Source: Dasypus novemcinctus (taxonomy: Eukaryota > Chordata > Mammalia > Cingulata > Dasypodidae). Taken from it: a DNA stretch of 64,000 bases. The notes under the pieces are model-generated. The model searched no databases. It saw nothing but the letters and a program-made list of their open reading frames with translations, and had not been told where the DNA came from. Made by a program: the position numbers and the translations under genes. Location of the stretch: contig NC_080682.1 of assembly GCF_030445035.2 (NCBI RefSeq), positions 36,376,770 through 36,440,769 of the forward strand, written 5' to 3'. Below are positions 1-11,089 of this stretch, piece by piece (within the stretch, counting starts at the first letter, position 1; every line of letters begins with the position of its first letter).

Positions 1-904
1 TGATTGAAATTACTTTATAAGGTACATATTACTATGTTAGTTTACTCATGAACTAAGATTAAAATAAGATTGAATGATGTGACATGTATACAGCATTACA
101 TAAATAAATGAGATGGAATTTAAGCTTAGTTCTCTTGACCACGGAGGCCAAATCTTTCCATATCATCTGAAACTCTCTGCAAATTCAGGTCTTCTAAAGG
201 CTGAATAACGTCCTAAAATTTCAATAATGTTCTTGCCTGAAGTTCAAGGAAAATGTGATGTCACAACGAATTGGTCATGCAAGAAAGTATCTTTTCCATG
301 TACAGAGAACGTGTGCAGGGCAAGATCTACAGAGTTTCTGACTATAAGATAATGAGTTTCCTTTCTAGTTTTAGAAGAGATCAAAATCTAAATCTCCCTT
401 AACTGTAAGTTGGATCAGTACCAGTCAATATTTTTCTTTAAAAATACATTTATATAATGCTATGTGGCAGGCACTGTTAAATTCACTGAAAATATATTAA
501 ACCATTTAACTTAACAACTATGAGGTAGGTACTATCATTTACCATTCTACAGATGAAGAAAATCACTTTCCCAGGTTCATCCACAGTCCATTTTTTTTTC
601 TAATAAAAGAAAAAAAGTAAAGGGAAATATTTCCTTAGTATAGAAATTCTCAAAGATTTAGTAGTATAGGCCAAGGATCTTCAAGACAGAGATATATTTA
701 GTAGTGTTTCCAGAGTTTGTTTTGTTGTTTTAACTACAGACCCCTTTCTTAATGCAACACCTGTTAACATCTCAAGATATTTTGAAAGGTATTCATGTCT
801 TGATTGAAGAGGTAATATCATCAGTATGGAATCATTTGATCTTTTAATATCTGAGAATCTTTTTTACATGAAAAGGATACTCATAGCTCTCCTTAAGTTT
901 CTGT

Positions 905-1125
905 TTGTTTGCTTGTTAGTTTATTTTTGTTTTTTGTTACCAAGGGCCCTGGCACCTCATAATTGGAAAACATGCACTCAACCACTCACCAATGAGCCAC
1001 ACTGGCTCCTCTGAGTTGATTTGTTCCTTTGATTATATTTTTTTAGGAGGTACTTGGAATGGAACCTGGGACCTCCCATGAGGGAAGCAGGTGCTCAAAC
1101 ATTTGAGCCACATCTGCTCCCTCCT
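905..1125 (-). mobile_element. Two adjacent antisense tRNA-derived DAS-type SINEs
   Basis: Read on the minus strand, 1125-1020 begins with the armadillo SINE head (gggagcagatgtggctcaaa), followed by a B-box-like region near 1065 and an A-rich tail. A second, more diverged copy follows at about 1012-905 with a comparable head and an A-rich tail. They derive from a tRNA gene but are retroposed copies, so they are not annotated as tRNA. Family assignment is from memory of armadillo DAS elements. Confidence 0.7.
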
Positions 1126-1624
1126 TAAGTTTTCAATAACACTAATAATACAAAGTTTAAAATCTTAAAGCCAAGTTTATAAAACTTTAAGCTCGATTTT
1201 CAAAAGCCACAAACTCTTATTCCAGTGTCTACTCTTAACCACTGCACCATACGGTGTTTTCTGAACAAATGTCATTATTTATTTTAACTCTCTTCATATT
1301 CTGGTTGCCTGCTGTATTGACCTCTTTGAGCCTTCACAGTGGACTTGTCAGGAGAAAATCATAGAAACAATTGGAGCAGCTCCAAGACCTTGGAAAAACA
1401 AGACCAGCAAGATCATGTGAATCAGTTAACAGGCTGATTGTATATACAATCAACACTATTGCTCAAAGTATATGAAAATGTCACCTGCTTCAGAATCATC
1501 TGGATAATTAGTTTAAAATGTAGAAACATCAATCCAAGCAGTGTCCTAATTAGAATCCATAGAACTGTTTGCTCGAAATCTGTATGCTAACAAAGATTAA
1601 CCATTGCCTATTTCTCCATTCTTT

Positions 1625-1795
1625 TTATTTATATATTTATTTATTTAATTATTGCCTTTTTAAGGATAAATTGATGAACAAAATGTTCCATTAAAAAACA
1701 TAAGAGGTTCTCATATATACCACACTCCCTCCCACCCCATATCAACATCCCCTTTCATCAGTAAGGCACATTCATTGCATTTGGTGAAAATATAA
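1625..1795 (-). mobile_element. 5'-truncated L1, 3' UTR only
   Basis: The plus strand shows the reverse of the L1 3' end seen at 61930-62080: a T-rich start, an 'aagaggttctcatatatacc'-like block, then 'cattcattgcatttggtgaa'. Only the last part of the 3' UTR is present. Confidence 0.7.
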
Positions 1796-2105
1796 GGTGA
1801 AAACAGCAGTATCTATATTTCAGTAATGGATAAAACAATTTAAAAATAGATAAACAAAGAAATCAAAGACTTGAACAATGCTTTAAAACAAATAGAACTA
1901 ATAGACATTTAGAGAAAACTCTACATAAAAATAACAATATATATTTTTCTAATTTGTATCATAAACATTGTACAGAATAGTCCATATGATAGAGAATAAA
2001 ACAAAAAAATATCAACATATTTAATAATGGAAAGTTAAAAAAAGATTCTACTGATACCTTTTGGTTGACTTAAAAATAATTCACCCAGTTTTCTTTTATG
2101 CTGTT
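1796..2105. other. AT-rich spacer, nothing recognised
   Basis: A-rich sequence between two L1 pieces. I see no open frame or repeat that I can name. It may be part of the neighbouring old L1. Confidence 0.4.
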
Positions 2106-2109
2106 GCAG

Positions 2110-3060
2110 TCACTGTTTTGATATTCCTGATAGCCATGAAACTTATGATATCCCTAGATAATGGATAACAGGGAAAAAAGTCAGAAAACTGTAAATGTTG
2201 GAGAGGATGTGGAGGGATAGGGAAGCTTATTCACTGTTGGTGGGAATATAGATTAGTACAGCCACTGTGCAAGACTGCTTGGCAGTTCCTAAGGAAGCTG
2301 AATATAGACTTGCCATGGGAATTGGCAATACCATTGTTAGGTATATACCCAGAAGTACTGAGAGCAGTAACATAAATAGACATCTGCACACCAATGTTCA
2401 TAGCAGCATTATTCACGATAGCCAAAAGTTGGAAATAACCCAGGTGTTCATCAAATGATAAATGGATAAACAGATTGTGGAGTATATATACTATGGATTA
2501 TTATGTAGCAGTAAGAAGAAATGAAGTCATGAAACATATGAGAACATGGATGAATCTGTAGGACATTATGTTCAGTGAAGCAAGCCAGACACAAAAAAAC
2601 AATTAATGTATGATTTCCCTATTTCCAACTAAATATATTATGTGACATATAAATACATTATGTGAAATATGATTATAGATAAAATTGTGTATATAAGATC
2701 ATTTTTCTTTGAAGCTGAACAAATGTAGGTTAATACTATAAAATGTTAATATCAGACAAAAATTATACTAAGTAAAGGAGAATGGACACAGAGTACTATA
2801 TATTGTATGATTCCTTTTATATAAAATGTAAATATAAATCAATTTATAAAGATGAAATTAGATTAGTGGTAATAGGTTATGTAGGGCTGGGATGGAAAGC
2901 TAAATGTTTAGAGATTTTCTTTTTGGAGTAATGAAATTGTTCTAAAAGTTTTGAGATGATGAATGTACAACATTGTGATAATACTAAAATCCATTGATTA
3001 TACACTTTAGATAGATCTTATGATATGTGAATATTTCTCAATAAAATGGCTTTAAACAAA
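2110..3060 (+). mobile_element. Old L1 3' end (ORF2 C-terminus plus 3' UTR)
   Basis: The stretch 2190-2630 aligns by eye with the ORF2 C-terminal coding region of the full-length L1 (58850-59280), including the regions for the cysteine-rich motif, 'IPLLGIYP' and 'MFIAALF'. The stretch 2760-3060 is a typical old L1M-type 3' UTR ending in AATAAA. It is decayed and much older than the L1 at 52340. Confidence 0.75.
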
Positions 3061-3159
3061 TAATTGTTCAAGAAAGTCCAGAAATAGCGGATATATACAG
3101 CAGGGGAAACAGAGATTGAGATGTGAGGAATTTTCTTGTTTGTCTCTTTTTTGCTTATT

Positions 3160-3325
3160 ATTATTATTGAAATAACAAAAATGCTTTAATAAGAATTGAA
3201 GTAATGAATCCACAACTATGTTATTGTACCAAATACCATTGACTGTATACTTTGGATGAATTGTATGCTTTATTAATATGTATCCATAAAATTGATTTTT
3301 TAAAGTAAAAAAATTAACCATTTGA
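3160..3325 (+). mobile_element. Second old L1 3'-terminal fragment
   Basis: This repeats the same kind of L1M-type terminal sequence as 2940-3050, such as the 'accattgactgtatacttt' block followed by a gene-free A/T tail. Confidence 0.5.
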
Positions 3326-3384
3326 TTCTGAAAGTACTTTAAAGATCAAAAATCAAATAGACAATAAATTAATCAAAATCGGAT

Positions 3385-3645
3385 ATTTTTTGTCTTTATT
3401 TTTTTAATGTTAAATTAAAAAAATATGAGGTCCCCATATACCCCCTACCCCCTTACCCCCCCCCCCCCACTCCTCCACCCATAACAACAACCTCCTCCAT
3501 CATCATGAGACATTCATTGCATTTGGTGAATACATCTCTGAGCACCGCTGCACCTCATGGTCAATGGTCCACACCATAAACCACACTCTCCCGCAGTCCA
3601 CCCAGTGGGCCATAGGAGGACATACAATGTCCACCTAGGACAACT
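3385..3645 (-). mobile_element. 5'-truncated L1, 3' UTR only
   Basis: Antisense copy of the terminal part of the xenarthran L1 3' UTR. It contains the C-run (about 3456-3469, the complement of the G-run in the full element), the 'cattgcatttggtgaatac' block and the 'cagtccacccagtgggccat' block. Confidence 0.8.
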
Positions 3646-3844
3646 TATATCTTTATACTGATAAATAATTTACTGCCAGTGCCTTTTCTTAAAGAATCTA
3701 TATTCCATACACATAGTCTTCGACACAAAATATTCACTGTCCTTAGAAATTAGCTTCTTTTCTCTTAGTGATTAAAAAAAATATTTTAAATGGTTGGTAA
3801 TTATTTCTCAGTCTAATCACCTTTTACCCCCACAGCAACTTCAC

Positions 3845-4269
3845 AGCATTTTCACCTCTGCATTTCTGAGAGGTAGGCCAAAGAGTGTAACATGGGAGTC
3901 ATCTTGATATAAAACACAGCTACAAATTTATCATATGGAGAATGTGGCATTTTACGCAGATACACAAAGATGTAGGGTATGAAGAATAAGATAACCAGTG
4001 AGATATGAGAAATAAAGTTGGACAGGGCTTTGCATCTCCCCTCTAAAGGGTGAAATTTCAGAGTGTGCAAGAAGATCATACAGGAGATCATCAAGAGGAA
4101 GAAGATGAAAACGATTTGACAGCTACAAAGAGACCAAGAGTGAAGGTACCCATACAGAAAAGTTTCAACAAAGAGATCAAAACACACATGAAGTTGTGTA
4201 GGGCACTGGAGCCATTGGAAGGCCAGCCTCATTGTGACCCAACTAGGGTCAAGAAAGCTTCTCAGATTC
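3845..4269 (-). pseudogene. Truncated olfactory receptor pseudogene, OR4C-like
   Basis: This is a fragment of a class II odorant receptor, a seven-helix GPCR that would act in the cilia of olfactory neurons. Only the C-terminal half remains. Readable parts are an extracellular-loop/TM5 region at about 4120-4230, the intracellular loop 3 signature (HPLEGRCKALSNFISHI) near 4030, TM6 (LVILFFIPYIFVYL) near 3990, and a degraded TM7 where the usual NPLIYTLRN is HSLAYLSEM. The N-terminal half, TM1 to about TM4, is absent. The nearest sequence in the window is the open OR4C-like gene at 63583. An L1 3' piece (4270-5585) abuts the broken end. After it, the sequence resumes with spacer that lies beyond the OR4A-like gene in other units, so about 3.7 kb of unit is missing. 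Confidence 0.85.
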
Positions 4270-5442
4270 TTGAGTCCCCCTAGTGCCGAGGGATTACTAC
4301 CAATCACTAACTGGTGTTGTAACTAGAAAAATACCTTGAATAAAAGGGGGAAATGGTAAAGACAATGAGTTTATATGGCTAAGAGTCTTCAAAAAGAAGT
4401 CAGGAGGTCATCAGAAGGTTCGCACTTACGCATACCTCAGCAGGATCCCAGAGACAGCCAAAGTAGATACAACTCCATGTACTGGTGTTCCTGAGGGCTA
4501 CAGAGACACACAGGTTCTACAATCTGGAGTTCAGTGCCTTGTCACTGGACCCTACTTTGGAATTTGTGTTCTTGAGTGTGATGGAGTTGGACTCAGATGT
4601 GAACTTTCTACACATGCCTCTTCTGTCACTTTTACTGAAACTGTGGCTGGTGCTAGGGTTGGTGTATACCCAGGAGACTTCAATCTCTGGACTGGCCATT
4701 TGCCAGGTGTCCCTGAGCCTCAGCAGAGTTGCAGCTCCTACTCTCAAGTTTTTTGGACTTGCACAGGTCAGCTAACAGGGAGGTGAACATGGTCAACCAC
4801 CACACCAGGGAACTGAGAGTGCCTATAACTCTGAGTAGGAGAATCTCATCCATCAACCATGCAGGATCTAAGTCCCCTCTCAACATAGAGGTGGAGTGGA
4901 CATCACCAACCCGGGGTCCACAGGATGGAGGAATAAAATATGGATTAGAATGAACGTATTAGTCTTCTACTATAGAATATTGTGACTAGTAATGGAAGAA
5001 ACTGTAGCACTGATCTGGAGAAAATGGCCATGGTAGTTGCTGAGGGCAGGGAGATGGAAGAAGAGATGGGATGTGGGGCATTTTTGGTACTTGGAATTGT
5101 CCTAAATGATATTGCATGGACAGATGCTGGACATTATATATCCTGCCTTAGCCCACTGAATATACTGGGGGAGAGTGTATATAACAATGTAAACTATAAT
5201 CCATGCGGTACAGCAGTGCTTCAAAATGCATTCACCAAATGCAATGAATGTGCCACAATGATGAAAGAGATTGTTGGTATGGGAGGAGTGGGGGGATGGC
5301 ATGTGGGGTAAATGGGGGCCTCTTATTTTTTTTTAAATGTAACATTTTTTTGTGATCTATGTATCTTTTTAAAAAAATTAATAGAAAGAAAGAGAGAAGG
5401 GAAGAAAGAGAGAAAGAGAGAAAGAGAGAAAGAGAGAAAGAG

Positions 5443-5521
<79 letters not shown>

Positions 5522-5585
5522 GAGAAAGAAAGAAAGAGAGAGAGAAAGAAAGAGAGAGAGAAAGAAAGAGAGAAAGAAAGAGAGA
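4270..5585 (+). mobile_element. 5'-truncated L1 3' UTR with expanded tail
   Basis: The sequence matches the full-length L1 3' UTR from about 60969 to its end: 'ccgaggga' near 4285, the 'aatgagtttatatggcta' block at 4364, and the block at 4790-4920 like 61570-61700. The tail has become a GAAA array. A diverged 19-bp direct repeat flanks it: aagaaagcttctcagattc at 4251-4269 and aagaaagcttcccagagtc at 5586-5604, with 17 of 19 positions identical. I read this as the target-site duplication. Confidence 0.8.
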
Positions 5586-5592
5586 AAGAAAG
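5386..5592 (+). repeat. (GAAA)n / (GAGAAA)n microsatellite
   Basis: About 200 bp of near-perfect GAAA with GA-GAAA interruptions at both ends and a pure core at about 5447-5520. It sits at the tail of the L1 piece and most likely grew from its poly(A). It produces long Lys/Arg/Glu open frames on the plus strand and Phe/Leu/Ser frames on the minus strand, which are artefacts. Confidence 0.95.
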
Positions 5593-7489
5593 CTTCCCAG
5601 AGTCAGGAGTATTTTCACTGAGTTAAAAAGGTAAAGTGAGAATTGACTAGAACGAGAAAGGATGGGAAGGTGCACCATTTATAGTCACAAAGTTCACTAT
5701 TTAAACACCCATATAGGTTAATTTACATAGTTAAAGGGCATTTAAAAATTGTGAAAGGGAGACTATAGACCAAAGTTCACTGACCTAGTTTCTTCATACC
5801 ACCCTGAAACTTTCTTTGGTTTTTGGATGGGATTTACTTCTTTTCCTGAATTATTTACACGGGAGCCATACAATTTTTAATCACCATCTCTTATCTCTTC
5901 TCTAATTTTCAAACATATGTATGCAACTACCTAATGAATATCACTGATTATCAAACTGGTTTTCATAAAACTAAATTCTTAATAATACACACAAAATCTA
6001 GCCCTCTTCTCATTAAATTCTATCTTCCAAGTTATTTTTCAGAACAAATATCTTACAATATCTTTCACTCTTTTTTATTCCTCTCACATAACTTATAAAA
6101 TCTTATCTTCAAAAACATTCTGTGAAGTCTGACTTCAAAATATACTACAATTTTGACCATCCTCATTTTCTCTCTGGTATCTCCTTGGCTGTCTCTCCAC
6201 TTTTATTCCTGCTTTCAACTACCTATTCTCCTGAAGCAGCCCAAATAATCATTTAAAATCTAGTTTAAGTAATGCCACTCACTTTTTCAAAATCCCTAGA
6301 GAGGATTCCTACACGTACTATCTACATAACTTGGCCTAGAAAACCCCAGAAGACTTTTATCCAGGTTACCTCCCCAAATTCATCTCTTACAAGTCTCATT
6401 CTGGAGACTTTTTGCTGTATCTCAAACATATAAATTACTTTTTCATCTCCTTAGTTCCACTGTTCTATTATACATGTTCATTTCAATGATCAGAAACAGT
6501 TTACCTGTAAAATAATTATAAACATTGGGAAAAGGTATATTGTAAACTTAATACTTTATTTATTCATACAATGGCAAATAATTGTAGAATAATTATATTA
6601 TGTCAAGCTTTTCCAATAAGGTAGATCCAGTCATCATAGAGGATCTACTAACTCATTTAAGCTCAGGGTTTTACTCTAAGAGTCCATATAATCAGAGGAC
6701 AGAAATGCTAGTACTGACTGAGGAATCACATTTTCACCTTTAGCCTCTTGTTTTCCAGATGGGTATTCCTCTTGAAGGTAAGAGATGACTGAAGACATTT
6801 AAGAACGTCTTTAATCTTCTTATGACAAGTATCATATAAACCCTGACCAGCAATATTTTCATCTATTTTTTCCCTCTTGTTTAGCAGTAGTACTAAACTT
6901 TCTTTGAGAAAGTCCCCATTCATCAAGTTGACTATTATACCAACTTATAAATGTCTTTCTCCTAACTCATTAGCTTTAGTTTATATCATAAAAATTAAAG
7001 TTATTTTGTACTGTTTCTTTACAAAAGACATATTATTTAATAAACAGAACAGATACTTTTATTTTACTCAAAGTGTCTATCACACTCATATTTAGGGAAT
7101 ATATATATATATATATATAATGTTATAATAAAACACTTTTTAGATCACTGTAATCATAATATTTTCCAAATCTAGTTGCCAAGCCTGAAATAAATGGTAG
7201 TCATAATTATGCACAACTGTAAGATAAGATTAAAGAGAGTTAGCTACTGAGTGTGAATATTTACAATTAATGAGCTAAGATATTTGAAATCATATATAGC
7301 ACAGTGCTTGGACAAAAATAGATGATAAATCTTTGTTTTGTTATGGCATATCTGAAGCTTTAGGTGCTATTAACAGCATGTGTAAAGTTGATGTTCCTCT
7401 AAAATGCAGAAGAACCTGGTGAGAAAACATTCTACTGATTCCATTAAAAATAGACAAAAAAAATAATGAAAGGTAAGTAAATACTAGCC

Positions 7490-7760
7490 TTGTAAGAACA
7501 TCTATCATTTGTTATGCAAAGCTATGCACCTGATACTATGTGCATATATTATACATATTTAATGTGATTATATTTAATGTATCACATTTATTGCATCCCA
7601 ATTTATCTTTACAATACAAGTATTTCTATCCTAATTTTAGTTAAACAAGCTAAAGCTCAGAATATTTTGTTATTTTTCTCCAAACCTCACATTATTAAGG
7701 GACAGAACTGGAATTGGAATCTAAGTTTGATTTCAAAGCACCTGTACTGCCAGTGGAAGT
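7490..7760 (+). repeat. MIR SINE remnant, duplicated with the unit
   Basis: Degraded MIR-type sequence: a 'cctaattttagttaaacaag' core like the usual 'cccattttacagatgagg', then a 'gggacagaactggaattgga' block. Paralogous copies lie at about 21120-21320 and 45700-45950, so the insertion predates the duplications. Confidence 0.55.
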
Positions 7761-7774
7761 TTTTCCAACTTTCC

Positions 7775-7883
7775 AAGTGATATTATTGCTTATGAAATAG
7801 ATATTCACACAATTGCACAGTGTGATTTCCACTATTAATGTGCAATTGTGTGAATAGCTATTTCTTAGGCAATTATATCACTT
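7775..7883. repeat. 44-bp inverted repeat (hairpin), 21-bp loop
   Basis: The left arm 7775-7818 and the right arm 7840-7883 are reverse complements with 4 mismatches in 44 bp, separated by 21 bp. The innermost 17 bp of each arm (tattcacacaattgcac and its complement) pair perfectly. The paralogous spots at about 21360-21430 and 45975-46060 contain the left side and the loop-like 'gtgtggtttccact' but no matching right arm. Confidence 0.85.
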
Positions 7884-8594
7884 AAAGTAATAAAATACCA
7901 TATCCACATATGAAGAAACAACCTAATGATGAAAAAAAAAGTTCTTCTAACTTCTTTTTAAGATAATTTCAAAAAATTATGTTTCCAATTTCTTGCCTAT
8001 CTCATTCTATTTGATATGGTCTAGCAAACCTGTACTTGAGAATTTGAAAGGACATTAAATACCTTTTAAACATTATGCTTGAAGATTAGTTAAGAATTCC
8101 ATGAAATAGTTATGTAAGTACTTAAAAGAATGCATCTAATCACCAATAGGGGAAGCATCACTGGACATTTTATTCCTTTTAACCCTGATATTCACCAGTC
8201 ACTCCTGCAATTAAGTTTATCAAAAACTGCTAATGGCTTAATTATATTTACTTGGATTTTCCACAAAATTTTAAAAAAGATTCTCTATGTAATGATGCTG
8301 CCAGAGAAATTATATAATTAGGGTCAATAAGATGTAACACAGAGGAAAAACTAATTTCAGAACCATTGTGAGATTATTGTTAGTCAAAAATAATATATAA
8401 TTATAGTCACTTCATTATAATGATGATGAATTCATCATTTATTTTCCCACTTTTAGCAAGTTTTACTTTATTTTTACCTAATAATTTATTCTGCCTTGAA
8501 ATATTGTTATTTATGTTTTAATTTTATCTCTAATTTACATATATAATCCAACTACTTGTTCAGTTATTGAAATGTTTTCAAAAATTAGAGAGAC

Positions 8595-9060
8595 CTATCT
8601 TGTGTCAGGTGTTATGCTGTGAGCTGGATATAAAATATTAAAAAGAAAAAAGAAAACAGAAAAAATCAGGAAAAATAACCCCCATACGTTTACCTTATAT
8701 TCTTGCAATAGAACCAGGTATGAACAAGGGAATGACTTAATAAAGCACATAGAGTCTCTAAGTGCTATTAAGACAACAAAACAGGGAACAGTGACTGAAA
8801 ATAAGAGGAAGCATGATATTTTGGATGAAGTATTTAGAGGACTTTTTAAAAAAGTGATATTTAAGCTAAGATACAAAGGATGAAAAGCTGCTACCATACA
8901 AAGTACTGTTCCAACATTGAAAAGATCAAGGCACAGAAAAACATTGTGAATGGAGGGAGTAGGAAAGGGAGAGAACAGAACAAGCAAAGGTTGTAAACAT
9001 GCACCATAGTGTAGCACAGAACATTACTGTGCTTGGTAAGAAATTTGGGTTTTATTTTAA
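8595..9060 (+). repeat. L2-type LINE remnant, duplicated with the unit
   Basis: The text resembles 'gtgtcaggtgttatgctgtg...' followed by A-rich and GA-rich decayed sequence. It recurs at 23530-24080 and 47090-47600. Assignment to L2 is tentative. Confidence 0.4.
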
Positions 9061-9788
9061 GTTCTTTCAAAGTGGGAGTAAACAGCATTACACAAGTATT
9101 TATTTTTCAATTATGGGAATCCTCCACCTCACCAAACATCTCAAATGTAATGGAGAAGAGCTTCTTAAGAATTGCTACCAAATCATATATGCTACTGTTC
9201 TAGTGCCAGAAGGTAAAATACTGTCCTATTCTTTATGTTTCAGAACTAAGGACAATGTCTATCATAGAAATTATTCAGTAAAATTCAAATGATTATAAAC
9301 ATAACTCTAAATATCAACTGAGATAATTTCCCTGCTCTCTCATTTACTTGTGGCTTTTTATATCCACATTTTTATCCTAGCTTTAGGGCAAACAAAGATA
9401 AAAACACCCTTCAGTTTTGTATAAAAAAATGTCTATAGTATAAAACAAAAGCATTCTGAATGCTCATGTCCAAACTATAGTAAACATCAGTGGTGCATGA
9501 CTGCCCCCAAATTTGAACGCACCCTGCACATTTTATTAGTTTCCCATGTATTGAATATTTTTTCCAAACATAAAACTCAAGGAACTATATTTCCCAGTCC
9601 TCCTTGCCTCTAGGATATAGGCATGTAACTTGGATTCTGCCTGCCAGGTACACATGTTCAAAACTTTGTGCTGGAAATTATTATACAAGGCTGAATAAGG
9701 TGAGGAATCACCTTATGTGTGAAGGTTTGACATAGCCAGGGAGGTGCTGACGTCAGGGAGAGTGGTAGCAGATTCCCCGTTTGGCCAG

Positions 9789-11084
9789 TGTTTTAGTTTC
9801 TTAACTGCCAAAACAAATACCATGCAGTGAATGGGTAGTAGAATAAGGTTGTTATAAATAGAACCTCTGACTCTATGACCAGTCACAGAAACACGGACTA
9901 AAATAATCATTAATAGATTTCCTTGGTTTGTTATGGATATTTTTGCATATACTCATAAAGCAAATATCTTTGTTTTCTTTCCTTTCGTACCATCTTATCA
10001 TATAACATAAATTATATTAACTCTATATCATAGTATTTAATTTATAGGATATCAAGTTTCAGAGTGACTATTATACTGAGACTTGTACCCTCTTCTGGGA
10101 AAAAGTTAATGTGTTTGCAGTTGTACACAGGACAACTGAGTATTTATTGTCAGTTGAAAATAAATCAGTGTAGTAGTTTGAAGCTATATGTACCCAAGAA
10201 AATCAGGTTAAAAATCTAATACATAATTGTGGATGGGAACCCATTGTGAATATGACTCTTTTACGAAGTCAGGGAAATACTTAATCCTATTTCTGTACTC
10301 CTTTATAAATAGAGTGAAATTCAAAGAAATAGAGACATGGAAGTAAGATGCTGAAAACAACAAAACCTGGAGGAGAAGGGAGAGATTTGCAGATGCCACC
10401 AGGTGTCTTGCCATGTGTCAGAGGAACCAAGGATTGCTGATAACCAGTCTTCTGGAAAAATGCATCACCTTAATGATGCCTTAATTTGGACATTTTCCTC
10501 CTGGACTCAAAACCATGAGGAAATAATTTCCTATTGTTTAACATTATCCATTTCATGGTATTTACTTTGAGCAGCACAGGAAACTTAAAACTGTCTGTTA
10601 TTGTTTTTACTTAGAGATTAAGTATGGTCTAAGGAGATGTATCTGGGTGCCATGTTGACAAAACGTGGGTTGTGATGATTAGATTTTTATGTCAACTTGA
10701 CTAGAAGTTCCTGTCCAGTTGTTTTATCAAACAAATACAGGCCTGATTGTCACTGTGAGGAGAATTTGTGGATTTAAATCTTCAGTAAGTTGATTGTATC
10801 TATGGCTGATTATATCTACAACCAACTGAGGGGACTGCCTTCAATGATGAGAGAAGAAGTTAATTCCAATCATTTGGAGGCATTAAAAGGAGAAGAGATG
10901 ATATCTGCAGACAGAAGGAGAATTTCCGTCTCTATTTCAGTCAACTAGTTTCTCCTAGCTAGCTGAAGGTTTTCAAAGGAATTCATTGAAAACCACATGA
11001 GAGTTTCCAGCTTGTCCTATGACATTTGGACATACCCATCTCCTCCTGTCAGTCCGTTTACCTGGAGATCCCTGACAAAGACAG
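9789..11084. mobile_element. Compound LTR fossil in unit 1
   Basis: This block is absent from the paralogous spots in other units (24700-24720, 39175-39185, 49345-49360). 'ccagt' occurs at both edges (9785-9789 and 11085-11089). The parts are an antisense MaLR-like LTR end (about 9790-9900), a plus-strand MaLR-like LTR (about 10165-10620) and an ERVL-like LTR fragment (about 10660-11080). All are old and non-coding, with no intact internal region. Family names are tentative. Confidence 0.55.
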
Positions 11085-11089
11085 CCAGT

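Larger units (their letters stand above)
5605..9784. other. Unit-1 spacer, no gene
   Basis: AT-rich spacer that aligns with 19190-24720 and 44380-49330. It contains an AT dinucleotide run (7099-7119), a MIR remnant (about 7490-7760), a 44-bp inverted repeat (7775-7883) and an L2-type remnant (about 8595-9060). The open frames here are short and lack any recognisable domain. Confidence 0.7.

Noticed and set aside
5232-5678. Long Ser/Leu/Phe and Lys/Arg/Glu open frames of about 90-150 codons
   Set aside because: They are translations of the GAAA microsatellite and the L1 UTR.
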